Assembly (NCBI RefSeq): GCF_002631185.1
Contig: NZ_PDNU01000017.1
Location: 62,001-126,000 of the forward strand
From: Teichococcus rhizosphaerae
GTDB lineage: Bacteria > Pseudomonadota > Alphaproteobacteria > Acetobacterales > Acetobacteraceae
Length of the DNA: 64,000 nt
Direction of reading: 5' to 3'
Shown: positions 16,595 to 25,253 of the stretch, piece after piece
Numbering within the stretch: the stretch's first letter is position 1
Layout: each line of letters opens with the position of its first letter
Notes under the pieces: model-generated
The model's database searches: none
What the model was told of the DNA's origin: nothing
What the model saw: the letters and a program-made list of their open reading frames with translations, nothing else
Translations under genes and position numbers: made by a program

Positions 16595-17980
16595 TTGACT
16601 GGCACCCTCGCCATCATCCTCTCGCTCGCCGGGCTGATGTACTTCGCCTATCGCGGCTACAGCGTGCTCTACCTGGCCCCGGTCCTGGCCGCCCTCGCCG
16701 TGCTGGTGGCCCAGGGCGGGCCGGTGCTGGCCACCTACACCCAGATCTTCATGACCAGCCTCGGCCGCTACGTCGTGCTGTTCTTCCCGATCTTCCTGCT
16801 GGGCGCGATCTTCGGGAAGCTGATGGCCGACAGCGGCTCCTCCACCACCATCGCCCATACCATCATGCAGCGGCTGGGGGCGGGCCACGCCATCACCGCC
16901 GTGACGCTGGCCTGCGGCGTGCTGACCTTCGGCGGCGTCTCGCTCTTCGTCGTGGCCTTCGCCATCTACCCGATCGCGGCCGCGCTGTTCCGCGAGGCGC
17001 AGGTGCCCAAGCGCCTCATCGCCGGCGCCATCGCGCTCGGCTCCTTCACCTTCACCATGACCGCCTTCCCCGGCACGCCGGCGATCCAGAACGCGATCCC
17101 GACCCGCTTCTTCGGCACCACCACCTTCGCGGCGCCGGGGCTCGGCATCATCGCCGGCTGCATCATGCTGTTCGGCGGCCTGGCTTGGCTGCAGATGCGC
17201 GCCCGCAAGGCCCAGGCGGCCGGCGAGGGCTATGGCGACCACCAGGAGAACCTGCCGCGCTTCGAGGAGGCCGAGCGCCCCGGCTTCGCGCTGGCCATGC
17301 TGCCCATCGTCGTGGTGATCGGGCTGAACGCGCTGTTCTCGCTGGTGGTCTTCCCGCGCCTCGACCTCGGCTACCTGGCGCAGCAGGCCTATGGCAACGT
17401 CTCGCCCACCGCCGTGATCGGCACCTGGGCGCTGATCGTGGCGCTGCTGGGCGCCATCCTCACCGTGCTCGTCCTCCAGCGCCGCTACCTGCGCGACCCG
17501 CAGAAGACGCTGAACGAGGGCACGGCGGGCTCCATGCTGCCCATCTTCAACACGGCGAGCGAGGTGGGCTACGGCGCCGTCATCGCCTCGCTGGCGGCCT
17601 TCGTGGTGGTGCGGGACTTCGTCGTCGGCATCGCCCCCGACACGCCCACCATCTCGCTGGCCATCGCCGTCAACGCGCTGGCGGGCATCACCGGCTCGGC
17701 CTCGGGCGGCCTGTCCATCGCGCTCGACACGCTGGGCGGCACCTATCTGGAGCGCGCCAACGCGCTGGGCATCAGCCCGGAGTTGCTGCACCGCATCGCC
17801 ACCATCTCCTCGGGCGGCTTCGACTCGCTGCCCCACAACGGCGCGGTGATCTCGCTGCTGACCATCACCGGGCTCACCCACAAATCCTCCTACGGGGACA
17901 TCTTCGTGGTGAACCTGCTCATCCCGGTGCTGGCGCTGGTCACGGTGATCGTGCTGGGCACCATGTTCGGCGCCTTCTAA
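16595..17980 (+). CDS. GntP-family permease
   Basis: Polytopic inner-membrane transporter of about 461 residues with 12 or so helices. It matches the GntP/gluconate:H+ symporter family: LGAIFGKLMADSGSSTTIA, GVLTFGGVSLFVVAFAIYPI, TAFPGTPAIQNAIPTRFFGT and the C-terminal ALAGITGSASGGLSIALD and SGGFDSLPHNGAVISLL. Family members import gluconate, hydroxy acids or similar organic anions. The start is TTG 16595, preceded by AAAGGAAAC at optimal spacing. It follows the gulonate-dehydrogenase-like gene, so it is the probable uptake system for that pathway's substrate; the exact substrate is unknown. Confidence 0.9.
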   Translation: MTGTLAIILSLAGLMYFAYRGYSVLYLAPVLAALAVLVAQGGPVLATYTQIFMTSLGRYVVLFFPIFLLGAIFGKLMADSGSSTTIAHTIMQRLGAGHAITAVTLACGVLTFGGVSLFVVAFAIYPIAAALFREAQVPKRLIAGAIALGSFTFTMTAFPGTPAIQNAIPTRFFGTTTFAAPGLGIIAGCIMLFGGLAWLQMRARKAQAAGEGYGDHQENLPRFEEAERPGFALAMLPIVVVIGLNALFSLVVFPRLDLGYLAQQAYGNVSPTAVIGTWALIVALLGAILTVLVLQRRYLRDPQKTLNEGTAGSMLPIFNTASEVGYGAVIASLAAFVVVRDFVVGIAPDTPTISLAIAVNALAGITGSASGGLSIALDTLGGTYLERANALGISPELLHRIATISSGGFDSLPHNGAVISLLTITGLTHKSSYGDIFVVNLLIPVLALVTVIVLGTMFGAF

Positions 17981-17995
17981 GCGCGCGGGGGCGGG

Positions 17996-18016
17996 GAAAG
18001 GAGGCCGCCTCCTTTC
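17996..18016. terminator. Hairpin between convergent genes
   Basis: GAAAGGAGG and CCTCCTTTC form a perfect 9-bp stem with loop CCG, between the permease (+) and the second LacI gene (-). It is a candidate bidirectional terminator. Confidence 0.65.
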
Positions 18017-18044
18017 TCCCGCCCTTCCATTCCCGAGCGGGCTC

Positions 18045-19067
18045 TCAGAGCGAGCCGCGCGCGACCAGCGTGGCCGCCAGCCGCTCGCTGTGGGGCGGCC
18101 CTCCCGCGGCGCCGGACAGGCGCGCGCGCAGCAGCGCCACCGTCGCCGCCACCATCTCCGCCACGGGCTGGCGCAGCGTGGCCAGGTCGTAGGCCGGCCA
18201 GGCGGCCATGGGGATGTCGTCGAAGCCGATGACGGACACATCCCGCGGCACGCGCCGGCCCAGGCCGTGGCGCAGCGCGTCGAGCCCGCCCAGCGCCAGG
18301 ATGTCGTTGGCGAAGAACATCCCGTCCGGCTTCGCCTCCGCCGCCGCCAGCACGGCGCGGTGGCCGGCGCCGTAGCTGTAGTCGGCGGCGTCGAGGCGCC
18401 GCGGCGGCGGCAGGCCGCGCTCGGCGAAGGCCGCGAAGAAGCCCGCCTCGCGCTCGCGGCTGGTGGAGGTGTCGGCGCGGCCGGCGATGAAGGCCGGGCG
18501 CTGCCGGCCGCGCGCCAGCAGCGCCTCGGCCGCCATGCGCCCGCCCGCCACGTTGTCGCAGGCGATGCTGTCGAGCGGCGTGTCGCCCGCGGCGGCGCGG
18601 TTGAACAGCACGGCGGCGCGGCCATCGCCCAGCCAGTGCGCCGCGCCGGCCGAGGACAGGCTGGCCGAGGTCACCACCACCGCGTCCACATGGTACTGGC
18701 GCAGCAGGGGCAGGCAGGCATCCGCCTCCTGCCCCGGCGGCTCGGTGAAGAGCAGCGTCTGGAAGCCCTCCGCCTGCAGCGCCTGGGAAAGCCGCTCCAG
18801 CACGGCGGGGTAGAAGGGGTTGGCCAGCTCCCCCATGACCAGGCCGACCAGGCTGGAGCGCCGGCGGGACAGCGAGGCGGCGATGAAGTTGGGCCGGTAG
18901 CCCATGGCCTCGGCCGCCGCCAGCACGCGGGCGCGCATCCCGGGCGCGATGGAGGCGCCGGGGCTGAAGGCGCGCGAGACCATGGACTGCGACACGCCGA
19001 GATGCCGCGCCAGGTCCCGCGCCGTCACCGCGCCCCCCGGTGCCCCCGGATACGCGCCCGGGGACAT
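18045..19067 (-). CDS. LacI-family transcriptional regulator, second copy
   Basis: About 340 residues. The HTH (VTARDLARHLGVSQSMVSRA) and hinge (YRPNFIAASLSRRRS) precede an effector domain with LANPFYPAVLERLSQ and VIGFDDIPMAAWPAYDLAT. It resembles the regulator at 14400-15485 throughout, so the pair arose by duplication or were recruited together. ATG 19067 is chosen; ATG 19142 would overlap the upstream gene's end by 23 bp and add a Pro/Gly tail. It is downstream of the HisD-like gene on the same strand. The double operator at 20446-20483 is its most likely target. Confidence 0.9.
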   Translation of the reverse strand: MSPGAYPGAPGGAVTARDLARHLGVSQSMVSRAFSPGASIAPGMRARVLAAAEAMGYRPNFIAASLSRRRSSLVGLVMGELANPFYPAVLERLSQALQAEGFQTLLFTEPPGQEADACLPLLRQYHVDAVVVTSASLSSAGAAHWLGDGRAAVLFNRAAAGDTPLDSIACDNVAGGRMAAEALLARGRQRPAFIAGRADTSTSREREAGFFAAFAERGLPPPRRLDAADYSYGAGHRAVLAAAEAKPDGMFFANDILALGGLDALRHGLGRRVPRDVSVIGFDDIPMAAWPAYDLATLRQPVAEMVAATVALLRARLSGAAGGPPHSERLAATLVARGSL

Positions 19068-19119
19068 GGCTCCGGGCCTGGCCGGCGCCGAGGGCGGGGA
19101 GCCCTCCCCGCCCCCCGGG

Positions 19120-20406
19120 TCAGGCGGCGTTCTTGCCGCCATAGCGACGCACGCGGAGATCCGCCTGCTCCTTGTGGCCGGCGAAGTTCTCGATGGCGCA
19201 GAGGCGGGAGCAATACTCGCCCACCATGGCGGAGGCTTCCGGCTTCACCTCCTGCCAGGTGCAGGTCTTGATGAACTTGCCGACCCAGAGGCCGCCCGTG
19301 TAGCGCGCCGCCTTCTTGGTGGGCAGGGTGTGGTTGGTGCCGATCACCTTGTCGCCATAGGCGACGTTCGTCTCCTGGCCCAGGAACAGCGCGCCGTAGT
19401 TGCGCATGTTGTCGCGGAACCAGCGCGGATTGGCCGTCATCACCTGCACATGCTCGGAGGCGATCTCGTCCGCCACCTGCAGCATCTCCTCGTCGGTGTC
19501 GCACAGGATCACCTGACCGTGGTCGCGCCACGCGACGGAGGCGATGTCGGCCGTCGGCAGCACGGCGAGCTGGCGCTGCACCTCGGCCTCGATGCCCTCG
19601 GCGATCTTCTTCGAGGTGGTGAGCAGCACGGCGGGCGAGGTCGGGCCGTGCTCGGCCTGGCCGAGCAGGTCGGTGGCGCAGATCTCAACGTCGGCCGTGT
19701 CGTCGGCGATGATCAGCGTCTCGGTCGGGCCGGCGAAGAGGTCGATGCCGACGCGGCCATAGAGCTGGCGCTTGGCCTCCGCCACGAAGGCGTTGCCCGG
19801 GCCCACCAGCATGTCCACGGGCCTGATGGTCTCGGTGCCGATCCCCATCGCCGCCACGGCCTGGATGCCGCCCAGCAGGTAGATCTCGTCGGCGCCCGCC
19901 ATCGCCATGGCGGCCACGGTGGCGGCCGGCGGCTGGCCGTTCAGCGGGGGCGTGCAGGCGATGACGCGCGGCACGCCCGCCACCTTGGCGGTGAGCACGG
20001 ACATGTGCGCGCTCGCCACCATCGGGTAGCGGCCACCGGGGATGTAGCAGCCGACGCTCTCGACGGGGATGTGCTTGTGGCCCAGCGTGACGCCCGGCAG
20101 CGTCTCGACCTCGACATCCTGCATCGAGGCGCGCTGCACCTCGGCGAAGCGGCGGATCTGCGCCTGGGCGAACCGGATGTCCTCGATCACCTGCGGGGCC
20201 AGGCTGTCGATCAGCGCCTGGATCTGCTCCGGCGAAAGGCGGAAGCTCTCGGGCGACCACTTGTCGAACTTCTCGGACAGCTCGCGCACCGCCGCGTCGC
20301 CGCGCGCCTCGACATCGGCCAGGATGCCCTCGACGGTCTGGCGCACCTTGCGGTCGTACTCGGCCGTCTCGGCGGCCTCGGCGCCCTTCTTCAGATAGCG
20401 GATCAT
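19120..20406 (-). CDS. Histidinol-dehydrogenase-family oxidoreductase, HpsN-like
   Basis: 428-residue NAD- and zinc-dependent dehydrogenase of the HisD fold: [51 protein letters not shown] and [16 protein letters not shown]. The C-terminal signature [20 protein letters not shown] and the absence of his-operon neighbours fit, from memory, the sulfopropanediol 3-dehydrogenase (HpsN) branch better than biosynthetic HisD. Neighbours are an SDR, a LacI regulator and a GntP permease, so the role is catabolic. The substrate may be dihydroxypropanesulfonate or another polyol or hydroxy acid. The start at ATG 20406 is 40 bp from a double LacI operator. The reverse role, histidine synthesis, is unlikely here. 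Confidence 0.85.
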   Translation of the reverse strand: MIRYLKKGAEAAETAEYDRKVRQTVEGILADVEARGDAAVRELSEKFDKWSPESFRLSPEQIQALIDSLAPQVIEDIRFAQAQIRRFAEVQRASMQDVEVETLPGVTLGHKHIPVESVGCYIPGGRYPMVASAHMSVLTAKVAGVPRVIACTPPLNGQPPAATVAAMAMAGADEIYLLGGIQAVAAMGIGTETIRPVDMLVGPGNAFVAEAKRQLYGRVGIDLFAGPTETLIIADDTADVEICATDLLGQAEHGPTSPAVLLTTSKKIAEGIEAEVQRQLAVLPTADIASVAWRDHGQVILCDTDEEMLQVADEIASEHVQVMTANPRWFRDNMRNYGALFLGQETNVAYGDKVIGTNHTLPTKKAARYTGGLWVGKFIKTCTWQEVKPEASAMVGEYCSRLCAIENFAGHKEQADLRVRRYGGKNAA

Positions 20407-20445
20407 CGCGTCCCTCCTTCTGCGGCGGCGGAGAGTGGAAGCATG

Positions 20446-20459
20446 TGCATACGGATGCA
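20446..20459. promoter_or_regulatory. LacI-type operator O1 of the HisD-like gene
   Basis: TGCATACGGATGCA is a 14-bp near-palindrome centred on CpG with one mismatch between half sites. It starts 40 bp upstream of the HisD-like ATG. It pairs with O2 at 20470-20483, which is its exact reverse complement. Confidence 0.7.
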
Positions 20460-20469
20460 AGAGCGCTTC

Positions 20470-20483
20470 TGCATCCGTATGCA
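20470..20483. promoter_or_regulatory. LacI-type operator O2 of the HisD-like gene
   Basis: TGCATCCGTATGCA is the exact inverted copy of O1, 24 bp away centre to centre (about two helical turns), with AGAGCGCTTC between them. Two such sites on one face of the helix suit cooperative repressor binding over the promoter. Confidence 0.7.
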
Positions 20484-20526
20484 ACACAGGCTGGCGAGCG
20501 TCCCTGCCCCGGGCGCTGCCGCGGCC

Positions 20527-20578
20527 CTGGTACGGGGGCCCTGGTGCGGGGGCCCTGGTGCGGGGTGCCTGGTGCGGA
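20527..20578. repeat. 14-bp tandem repeat, 3.7 copies
   Basis: CTGGTACGGGGGCC, CTGGTGCGGGGGCC, CTGGTGCGGGGTGC and a partial CTGGTGCGGA lie in the 192-bp gap between the SDR stop and the HisD-like gene. They are outside any gene and just upstream of the double operator. Confidence 0.85.
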
Positions 20579-20598
20579 AGGGCTTGCCGCCGCGTGGA

Positions 20599-21375
20599 TC
20601 AGCCGGCGGTCCAGCCCCCGTCCACCACCAGGGCGCTGCCGGTCATCAGGGCGCTGGCGTCGGAGGCGAGGAACAGCACGGCGCCCATCAGGTCCTCCAC
20701 CTGGCCCACGCGGCCGAGCCTGATCTTGGAGAGCACCCAGTCGCGCACGTCGGCGTCCTCCAGGAAGGGCCGGGTCAGCGGCGTCTCGATGAAGGTGGGG
20801 CAGAGGGTGTTCACCCGGATGTTGTGCGGGCCGAGCTCGATGGCCATGGCCTTGGTCATGCCCTCCATGGCGTGCTTGCTTGCGCAATAGACGCTGCGGC
20901 GCGGACCGCCGACATGGCCCATCTGCGAGGAAAGCTGGATGATGGAACCCGGGCGGCCCGCCGCCACCAGCCGCTTCGCCACCGCCTGGGCCACGAAGAA
21001 GGCGGCGCGCAGGTTCAGCGCCATCACCGCGTCGAAATCCTCCGGCGTCACCTCCAGGAAGGGGGCGGGGCGGTTGGTGCCGGCGTTGTTGACGAGGATG
21101 TCATAGGGCTCGCGCGCCGCCAGCGCGGCTTCCAGCGCCTCGGGGCGCGAAACGTCGAGCGCCAGCGCCTCGGCGCTGCCGCCGGCCGCGCGGATGGCCT
21201 CCGCCGCCGCCTCGATCTCGCCGCCGCTGCGCGCCACCAGCGCCACATGCGCCCCCGCCTCGGCCAGAGCGGCGGCGGCGGCCAGGCCGATGCCGCGCCC
21301 GGCGCCGGTCACGAGGGCGCGCCGCCCCTCGAGCCTGAGGGAGGGCGTGCGCGGCAGGGTAAGGGGCTGGGTCAT
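20599..21375 (-). CDS. Short-chain dehydrogenase/reductase
   Basis: 258-residue classical SDR. The NAD(P) motif TGAGRGIG is at 23-30, NNAG at 96-99, and the catalytic tetrad N121, S150, Y163 and K167 (YCASK) is complete. The end TGSALVVDGGWTAG is typical. It oxidises or reduces a hydroxyl or keto group of an unknown small substrate. The start ATG 21375 has GGAAGGAGA upstream. It heads the leftward set SDR - HisD-like - LacI, although a separate promoter with operators precedes the HisD-like gene. An HpsO-like role in sulfonate breakdown is a possibility drawn from context only. Confidence 0.9.
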   Translation of the reverse strand: MTQPLTLPRTPSLRLEGRRALVTGAGRGIGLAAAAALAEAGAHVALVARSGGEIEAAAEAIRAAGGSAEALALDVSRPEALEAALAAREPYDILVNNAGTNRPAPFLEVTPEDFDAVMALNLRAAFFVAQAVAKRLVAAGRPGSIIQLSSQMGHVGGPRRSVYCASKHAMEGMTKAMAIELGPHNIRVNTLCPTFIETPLTRPFLEDADVRDWVLSKIRLGRVGQVEDLMGAVLFLASDASALMTGSALVVDGGWTAG

Positions 21376-21554
21376 TCGTTTCTCCTTCCGGAAGGCGCCC
21401 GCAAGGCGCCAGGAACGCTCGGCCGTTCTTGCTAGCCTCCCGCCGCTTCCTGGAGCAAACTCGGCCGGCCGGAGCGGCGGCGCGGAACGCGCGGCCATGG
21501 CCGCGGTTGAGGCCGCGGCACCCCTGCCCCGCCGGGGCCTGATGGAGATCGGTG

Positions 21555-23000
21555 ATGACCTGGGACTTCCTGCCGAGCGCGCTTGACCTGGCACGTTTCC
21601 AGTTCGCCTTCACCATCACCTTCCACTTCCTGTTTCCCGCCTTCACCATCGGGCTGGCCAGCTTCCTGGCGGTGCTGGAGGCGCTGTGGCTCTACACCGG
21701 CCGCGCCGTCTACCTGGACGTGTTCCGGTACTGGCTGAAGGTGTTCGCCATCGCCTTCGCCATGGGCGTCGTCTCGGGCGTGGTGATGTCCTACCAGATC
21801 GGCACCAACTGGTCGGTCTTCGCCGACCGCACGGGCAACGTGCTGGGGCCGGTGATGGGCTACGAGGTGCTGACCGCCTTCTTCCTGGAGGCGGGCTTCC
21901 TCGGCATCATGCTGTTCGGGCTGGAGCGCGTCGGCAAGAAGCTGCACTTCGCCGCCACCTGCCTCGTCGCCATCGGCACGCTGATCTCGGCCTTCTGGAT
22001 CCTGTCCGCCAACAGCTGGATGCACACGCCCGCCGGCTACAGCATCCTGCCCGATGGCCGCTTCATGCCGGAGGACTGGTGGGCGATCGTCTTCAACCCC
22101 TCCTTCCCCTTCCGCCTCGCGCACACCGTCACGGGCGCCTACCTGACCACCGCCTTCATCGTCGGCGGCGTCGCCGCCTTCCACCTGCTGCGCGACAGCC
22201 GGAACGAGCGCAGCCGCACCATGTTCTCCATGGCGATGTGGATGGCCGCGATCGTGGCGCCGGTCCAGATCGTCATCGGCGACTTCCACGGGCTGAACAC
22301 GCTGGAGCACCAGCCGCAGAAGGTGGCGGCCATGGAGGGCCACTGGGAGCGGCAGCGCGGCGCGCCGTTGATCCTGCTCGGCCAGCCGGACATGGCGGCG
22401 GAGGAGACGCATGTGCTGCTGGAGATCCCGCGCCTGTCCGCGCTGATCCTGACGCATGAGTGGGATGGCGAGACCCCTGGCCTGAAGGACGTGCCGCCGG
22501 AGGAGCGCCCGACCAACGTGCCGCTGGTGTTCTGGGCCTTCCGCGTGATGGTGGGGCTGGGCACGGCGATGGCGACGCTCGGCCTGCTCTCGCTCTGGCT
22601 GCGCTGGCGCGGCAGGCTCCACGACACGCGCTGGTTCCTCCGCGCCGCCCTGCTCATGGGCCCGGCCGGGCTGGTGGCGGTGACGGCGGGCTGGATCACC
22701 ACCGAGGCGGGGCGGCAGCCCTACACCGTGCACGGCCTGCTGCGCACGGCGGACAGCGTCTCGCCGATCGCAGCGCCAGCGGTGGGCGCCTCGCTGCTGG
22801 CCTTCATCCTGGTCTATTTCGTCGTGTTCGGCGCCGGCATCTGGTTCCTGTTCCGCCTGTTCTCCCAGCCGCCGCACATGGCCGAGGAAGGGCCGGAGGA
22901 GATGGAGCCCATCCGCACCAGCGGCATCACGCCCGGCCCCGCCATGCACCATGCCGGGCCGCATGGCGCGACCCATGGCGACCCCGCGAAGCGGCACTGA
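21555..23000 (+). CDS. cydA: Cytochrome bd-type quinol oxidase subunit I
   Basis: Catalytic subunit of a terminal oxidase that reduces oxygen with quinol without pumping protons. The 481-residue protein has about nine helices. FTITFHFLFPAFTIG carries the high-spin haem ligand His, FRLAHTVTGAYLTTAF the low-spin haem His, and GWITTEAGRQPYTVHGLLRT is the conserved subunit I motif. Its length suggests the short Q-loop (CioA-like) form, which is often cyanide-tolerant. ATG 21555 is chosen with GGAG upstream; the adjacent GTG 21552 is possible. It is divergent from the SDR gene and followed by cydB and a DUF2474 gene. Confidence 0.95.
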   Translation: MTWDFLPSALDLARFQFAFTITFHFLFPAFTIGLASFLAVLEALWLYTGRAVYLDVFRYWLKVFAIAFAMGVVSGVVMSYQIGTNWSVFADRTGNVLGPVMGYEVLTAFFLEAGFLGIMLFGLERVGKKLHFAATCLVAIGTLISAFWILSANSWMHTPAGYSILPDGRFMPEDWWAIVFNPSFPFRLAHTVTGAYLTTAFIVGGVAAFHLLRDSRNERSRTMFSMAMWMAAIVAPVQIVIGDFHGLNTLEHQPQKVAAMEGHWERQRGAPLILLGQPDMAAEETHVLLEIPRLSALILTHEWDGETPGLKDVPPEERPTNVPLVFWAFRVMVGLGTAMATLGLLSLWLRWRGRLHDTRWFLRAALLMGPAGLVAVTAGWITTEAGRQPYTVHGLLRTADSVSPIAAPAVGASLLAFILVYFVVFGAGIWFLFRLFSQPPHMAEEGPEEMEPIRTSGITPGPAMHHAGPHGATHGDPAKRH

Positions 23001-23013
23001 GGAGGGACGCGCG

Positions 23014-24078
23014 ATGGAACAGCACCTGCCCCTGATCTGGGCCGTCCTGATCGCCACCGCCGTGTTCCTCTATGTGGTGATGGACGGCTTCGACCTCGGC
23101 ATCGGCATCCTCTTTCCCTGGTTCCCGGAAAAGGACGAGCGCGACGTGATGGTGAACTCGGTGGCGCCCATGTGGGACGGCAACGAGACTTGGCTGGTGC
23201 TGGGCGGCGCCGGGCTCTACGCCGTGTTCCCGCTGGCCTACGCCACCATCTTCCCCGCCCTCTACATGCCGCTGATCCTGATGCTGCTGGCGCTGATCTT
23301 CCGCGGCGTCTCCTTCGAGATGCGGTTCAAGGCGCACAACGCCCGCTCCCAGCTCTGGTGGGACCGCGCCTTCTGCTGGGGCAGCTACGTGGCGGGCTTC
23401 TGCCAGGGCATCGCGCTCGGCGCGCTGGTGCAGGGCATCCGGGTGGAGAACCGCGCCTATGCCGGCGGCTGGTGGGACTGGCTGACGCCCTTCTCGCTGC
23501 TCACCGGCCTCGCCCTGCTGGTGGGCTATGGGCTGCTCGGCGCCTGCTGGCTGATCTGGCGCACGGAGGGGGCGCTGGCGCGCAAGGCGCGGCGCCATGC
23601 CTGGCTGCTCGGCATCGGCACCCTGGCCTGCATCGCGGCCATCAGCCTGATCATGCCCTTCCTGCAATCCGCCTTTCGCGAGCGCTGGCTGGCCCTGCCC
23701 TGGATGCTCTACGCCGCGCCCGTGCCGGTGCTGCTGGCGGTGCTGGCCGGGCTGTTCTTCCGCGCCATTCCCGCCACCGAGGCGCGCGAGGCGTCCGCCC
23801 CCCACGATCCCACGGGGCGCAACTTCCGCTGGCGGGACGGCGCGCCCTTCCTGTGCGTCCTGGGCTGGTTCTTCCTGTCCTATACAGGCCTGGGCATCAG
23901 CCTGTGGCCCAACATCGTGCCGCCCTCGGTGAGCATCTGGGAGGCCTCCGCCTCGCCCGCCTCGCAGAAGTTCCTGCTGGTCGGCGCCGCGGTGCTGATC
24001 CCGATCATCCTGTCCTACACGGCCTATGTGTACTGGCTGTTCCGCGGCAAGGTGCGCGTGGGCGCGGGCTATCACTGA
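23014..24078 (+). CDS. cydB: Cytochrome bd-type quinol oxidase subunit II
   Basis: 354-residue integral-membrane partner of CydA. The opening LPLIWAVLIATAVFLYVVMD, GFDLGIGILFP, APMWDGNETWLVLGGAGLYA and FPLAYATIFPALYMPLILML are subunit II signatures; eight or so helices follow, with SYTAYVYWLFRGKV at the C terminus. The start at ATG 23014 follows GGAGGGACG, 13 bp after cydA. Its stop overlaps the ATG of the DUF2474 gene (TGATG), so the three products are made together. Confidence 0.95.
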   Translation: MEQHLPLIWAVLIATAVFLYVVMDGFDLGIGILFPWFPEKDERDVMVNSVAPMWDGNETWLVLGGAGLYAVFPLAYATIFPALYMPLILMLLALIFRGVSFEMRFKAHNARSQLWWDRAFCWGSYVAGFCQGIALGALVQGIRVENRAYAGGWWDWLTPFSLLTGLALLVGYGLLGACWLIWRTEGALARKARRHAWLLGIGTLACIAAISLIMPFLQSAFRERWLALPWMLYAAPVPVLLAVLAGLFFRAIPATEAREASAPHDPTGRNFRWRDGAPFLCVLGWFFLSYTGLGISLWPNIVPPSVSIWEASASPASQKFLLVGAAVLIPIILSYTAYVYWLFRGKVRVGAGYH

Positions 24079-24203
24079 TGCCGCCCCCGCCCCGCCGGCC
24101 CCTGCTGCGCCAGCTCGGCTGGTTCATGCTACTTTGGGTTGCAGGGGTGGCGGCATTGACAGTGGTTGCCGGGCTGATCCGCTGGGCACTGGGGCAGGGC
24201 TGA
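24078..24203 (+). CDS. DUF2474 small membrane protein of the bd oxidase
   Basis: 41-residue single-helix protein: a short basic proline tail (PPPPRRPLLRQ), then the helix LGWFMLLWVAGVAALTVVAG and LIRWALGQG. DUF2474 proteins are encoded directly after cydB in many alphaproteobacteria and are thought to be small accessory subunits comparable to CydX/CydS. The start codon overlaps the cydB stop (TGATG), which is strong support for a real gene despite its size. Confidence 0.85.
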   Translation: MPPPPRRPLLRQLGWFMLLWVAGVAALTVVAGLIRWALGQG

Positions 24204-24435
24204 GCGCACAGCGCCACCTGGCCGGGAAAATCTTTTCCTTCTCTGGCGGCAATTTTTTGCAAGATTTATCAATAACTTAATCCTGCAGCCTTGTGGCGGG
24301 GCACGGAAAGCGGCACGGCGTTCTCTGTTTTTTAAACGGTAGATCGCTTCTTGATACGTCTCAAAGATGAAAAACATCTTCCGCACTCGCGCATAAGTGG
24401 TAAGAATGCACGCATAGATTGCGGAGGACCAAAGG
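24204..24435 (+). promoter_or_regulatory. AT-rich upstream region of ctrA
   Basis: 232 bp markedly richer in A+T than the surroundings, with TTAA half-sites at 24277-24280 and 24332-24335 but no full TTAA-N7-TTAA CtrA box and no GANTC site. AAGATG-AAAAA-CATCTT (24364-24380) is a small inverted repeat. The ribosome-binding site GCGGAGGACC precedes the ATG. Promoters are not resolved. No gene is seen here. Confidence 0.6.
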
Positions 24436-25200
24436 ATGCGCGTGCTTCTGGTTGAGGACGATCTGACCACCGCCCGCGGCATCGCCATGATGCTGAAGGC
24501 CTCGTCCATGATCGCGGATGTGGCCGGCACCGGCGAGGAAGCGCTCGAGCTCGCCGCCCTCTACGACTACGACATCGTCGTGCTGGACATCATGCTGCCG
24601 GACATGGAGGGCTACGAGGTGGTCCGCCGGCTGCGCGGCAACCGCGTGGAGACGCCGGTGCTGATCCTGTCCGGCCTGTCCCGCCCCCAGGCCAAGGTGC
24701 GCGCCTTCGGCATGGGCGCCGACGACTTCATCACCAAGCCCTTCGACCAGCAGGAGCTGATGGCGCGCATCCAGGCCATCATCCGCCGCGCCAAGGGCTT
24801 CAGCCAGCCCACCCTTTCCGTCGGCCCCCTGATGCTGAACCTCGGCTCCCGCGAGGTGCGCGTGAACGAGCGCGAGGTGCACCTGACCGGCAAGGAATAC
24901 GCCATCCTGGAGCTGCTGACGCTCCGCAAGGGGCTGGTGCTCACCAAGGAGGTGTTCCTGAACCACCTCTATGGCGGCATCGACGAGCCGGAGGCCAAGA
25001 TCATCGACGTCTTCATCTGCAAGCTGCGCAAGAAGCTGGCCCAGGCCGGCGCGGGCGAGCTGATCGGCACGGTGTGGGGCCGCGGCTATGTGCTGCGCGA
25101 CCCGGTGGGCATGGGCACCCGCTTCTCCCTGCCGGAACTGGCGCAGCCGTCCGCCACCCAGGCCGCCATCGCCCGGCCGCGCAGCGTGGTGCCGGCCTGA
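24436..25200 (+). CDS. ctrA: Cell-cycle/motility response regulator CtrA
   Basis: OmpR-class response regulator of 254 residues. The receiver domain has the acidic pocket EDD (7-9), phospho-acceptor D51 ([13 protein letters not shown]) and K at TKPFD. The winged-helix DNA-binding domain (about 125-230) includes [20 protein letters not shown] and [18 protein letters not shown], essentially the CtrA sequence, ending [11 protein letters not shown]. In Caulobacter CtrA controls division and flagella; in Rhodospirillales it mainly governs motility. The downstream che operon converges on it, and chpT, encoding the upstream phosphotransferase, begins that operon. The last 25 residues are a variable tail. 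Confidence 0.95.
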   Translation: MRVLLVEDDLTTARGIAMMLKASSMIADVAGTGEEALELAALYDYDIVVLDIMLPDMEGYEVVRRLRGNRVETPVLILSGLSRPQAKVRAFGMGADDFITKPFDQQELMARIQAIIRRAKGFSQPTLSVGPLMLNLGSREVRVNEREVHLTGKEYAILELLTLRKGLVLTKEVFLNHLYGGIDEPEAKIIDVFICKLRKKLAQAGAGELIGTVWGRGYVLRDPVGMGTRFSLPELAQPSATQAAIARPRSVVPA

Positions 25201-25212
25201 GAGGGCGAGCAT

Positions 25213-25242
25213 GCGGGCCGGGGCCATGATGCCCCGGCCCGC
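25213..25242. terminator. Strong hairpin between ctrA and cheR
   Basis: GCGGGCCGGGGC and GCCCCGGCCCGC form a perfect 12-bp stem with loop CATGAT, between the convergent ctrA and che transcription units. There is no T tract; a bidirectional terminator is inferred. Confidence 0.7.
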
Positions 25243-25253
25243 GCCCGCCCTGC

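Noticed and set aside
15098-18625. Open frame of 1175 codons on the minus strand
   Set aside because: Antisense to the gulonate-dehydrogenase-like and permease genes, with shadow-type composition.
19120-20406. Biosynthetic histidinol dehydrogenase (hisD)
   Set aside because: No his genes nearby; the C-terminal motif and the LacI/SDR/GntP context favour a catabolic HpsN-type enzyme.
24204-24435. Full CtrA box (TTAA-N7-TTAA) in the ctrA promoter
   Set aside because: Only isolated TTAA half-sites are present; none are spaced by 7 bp.
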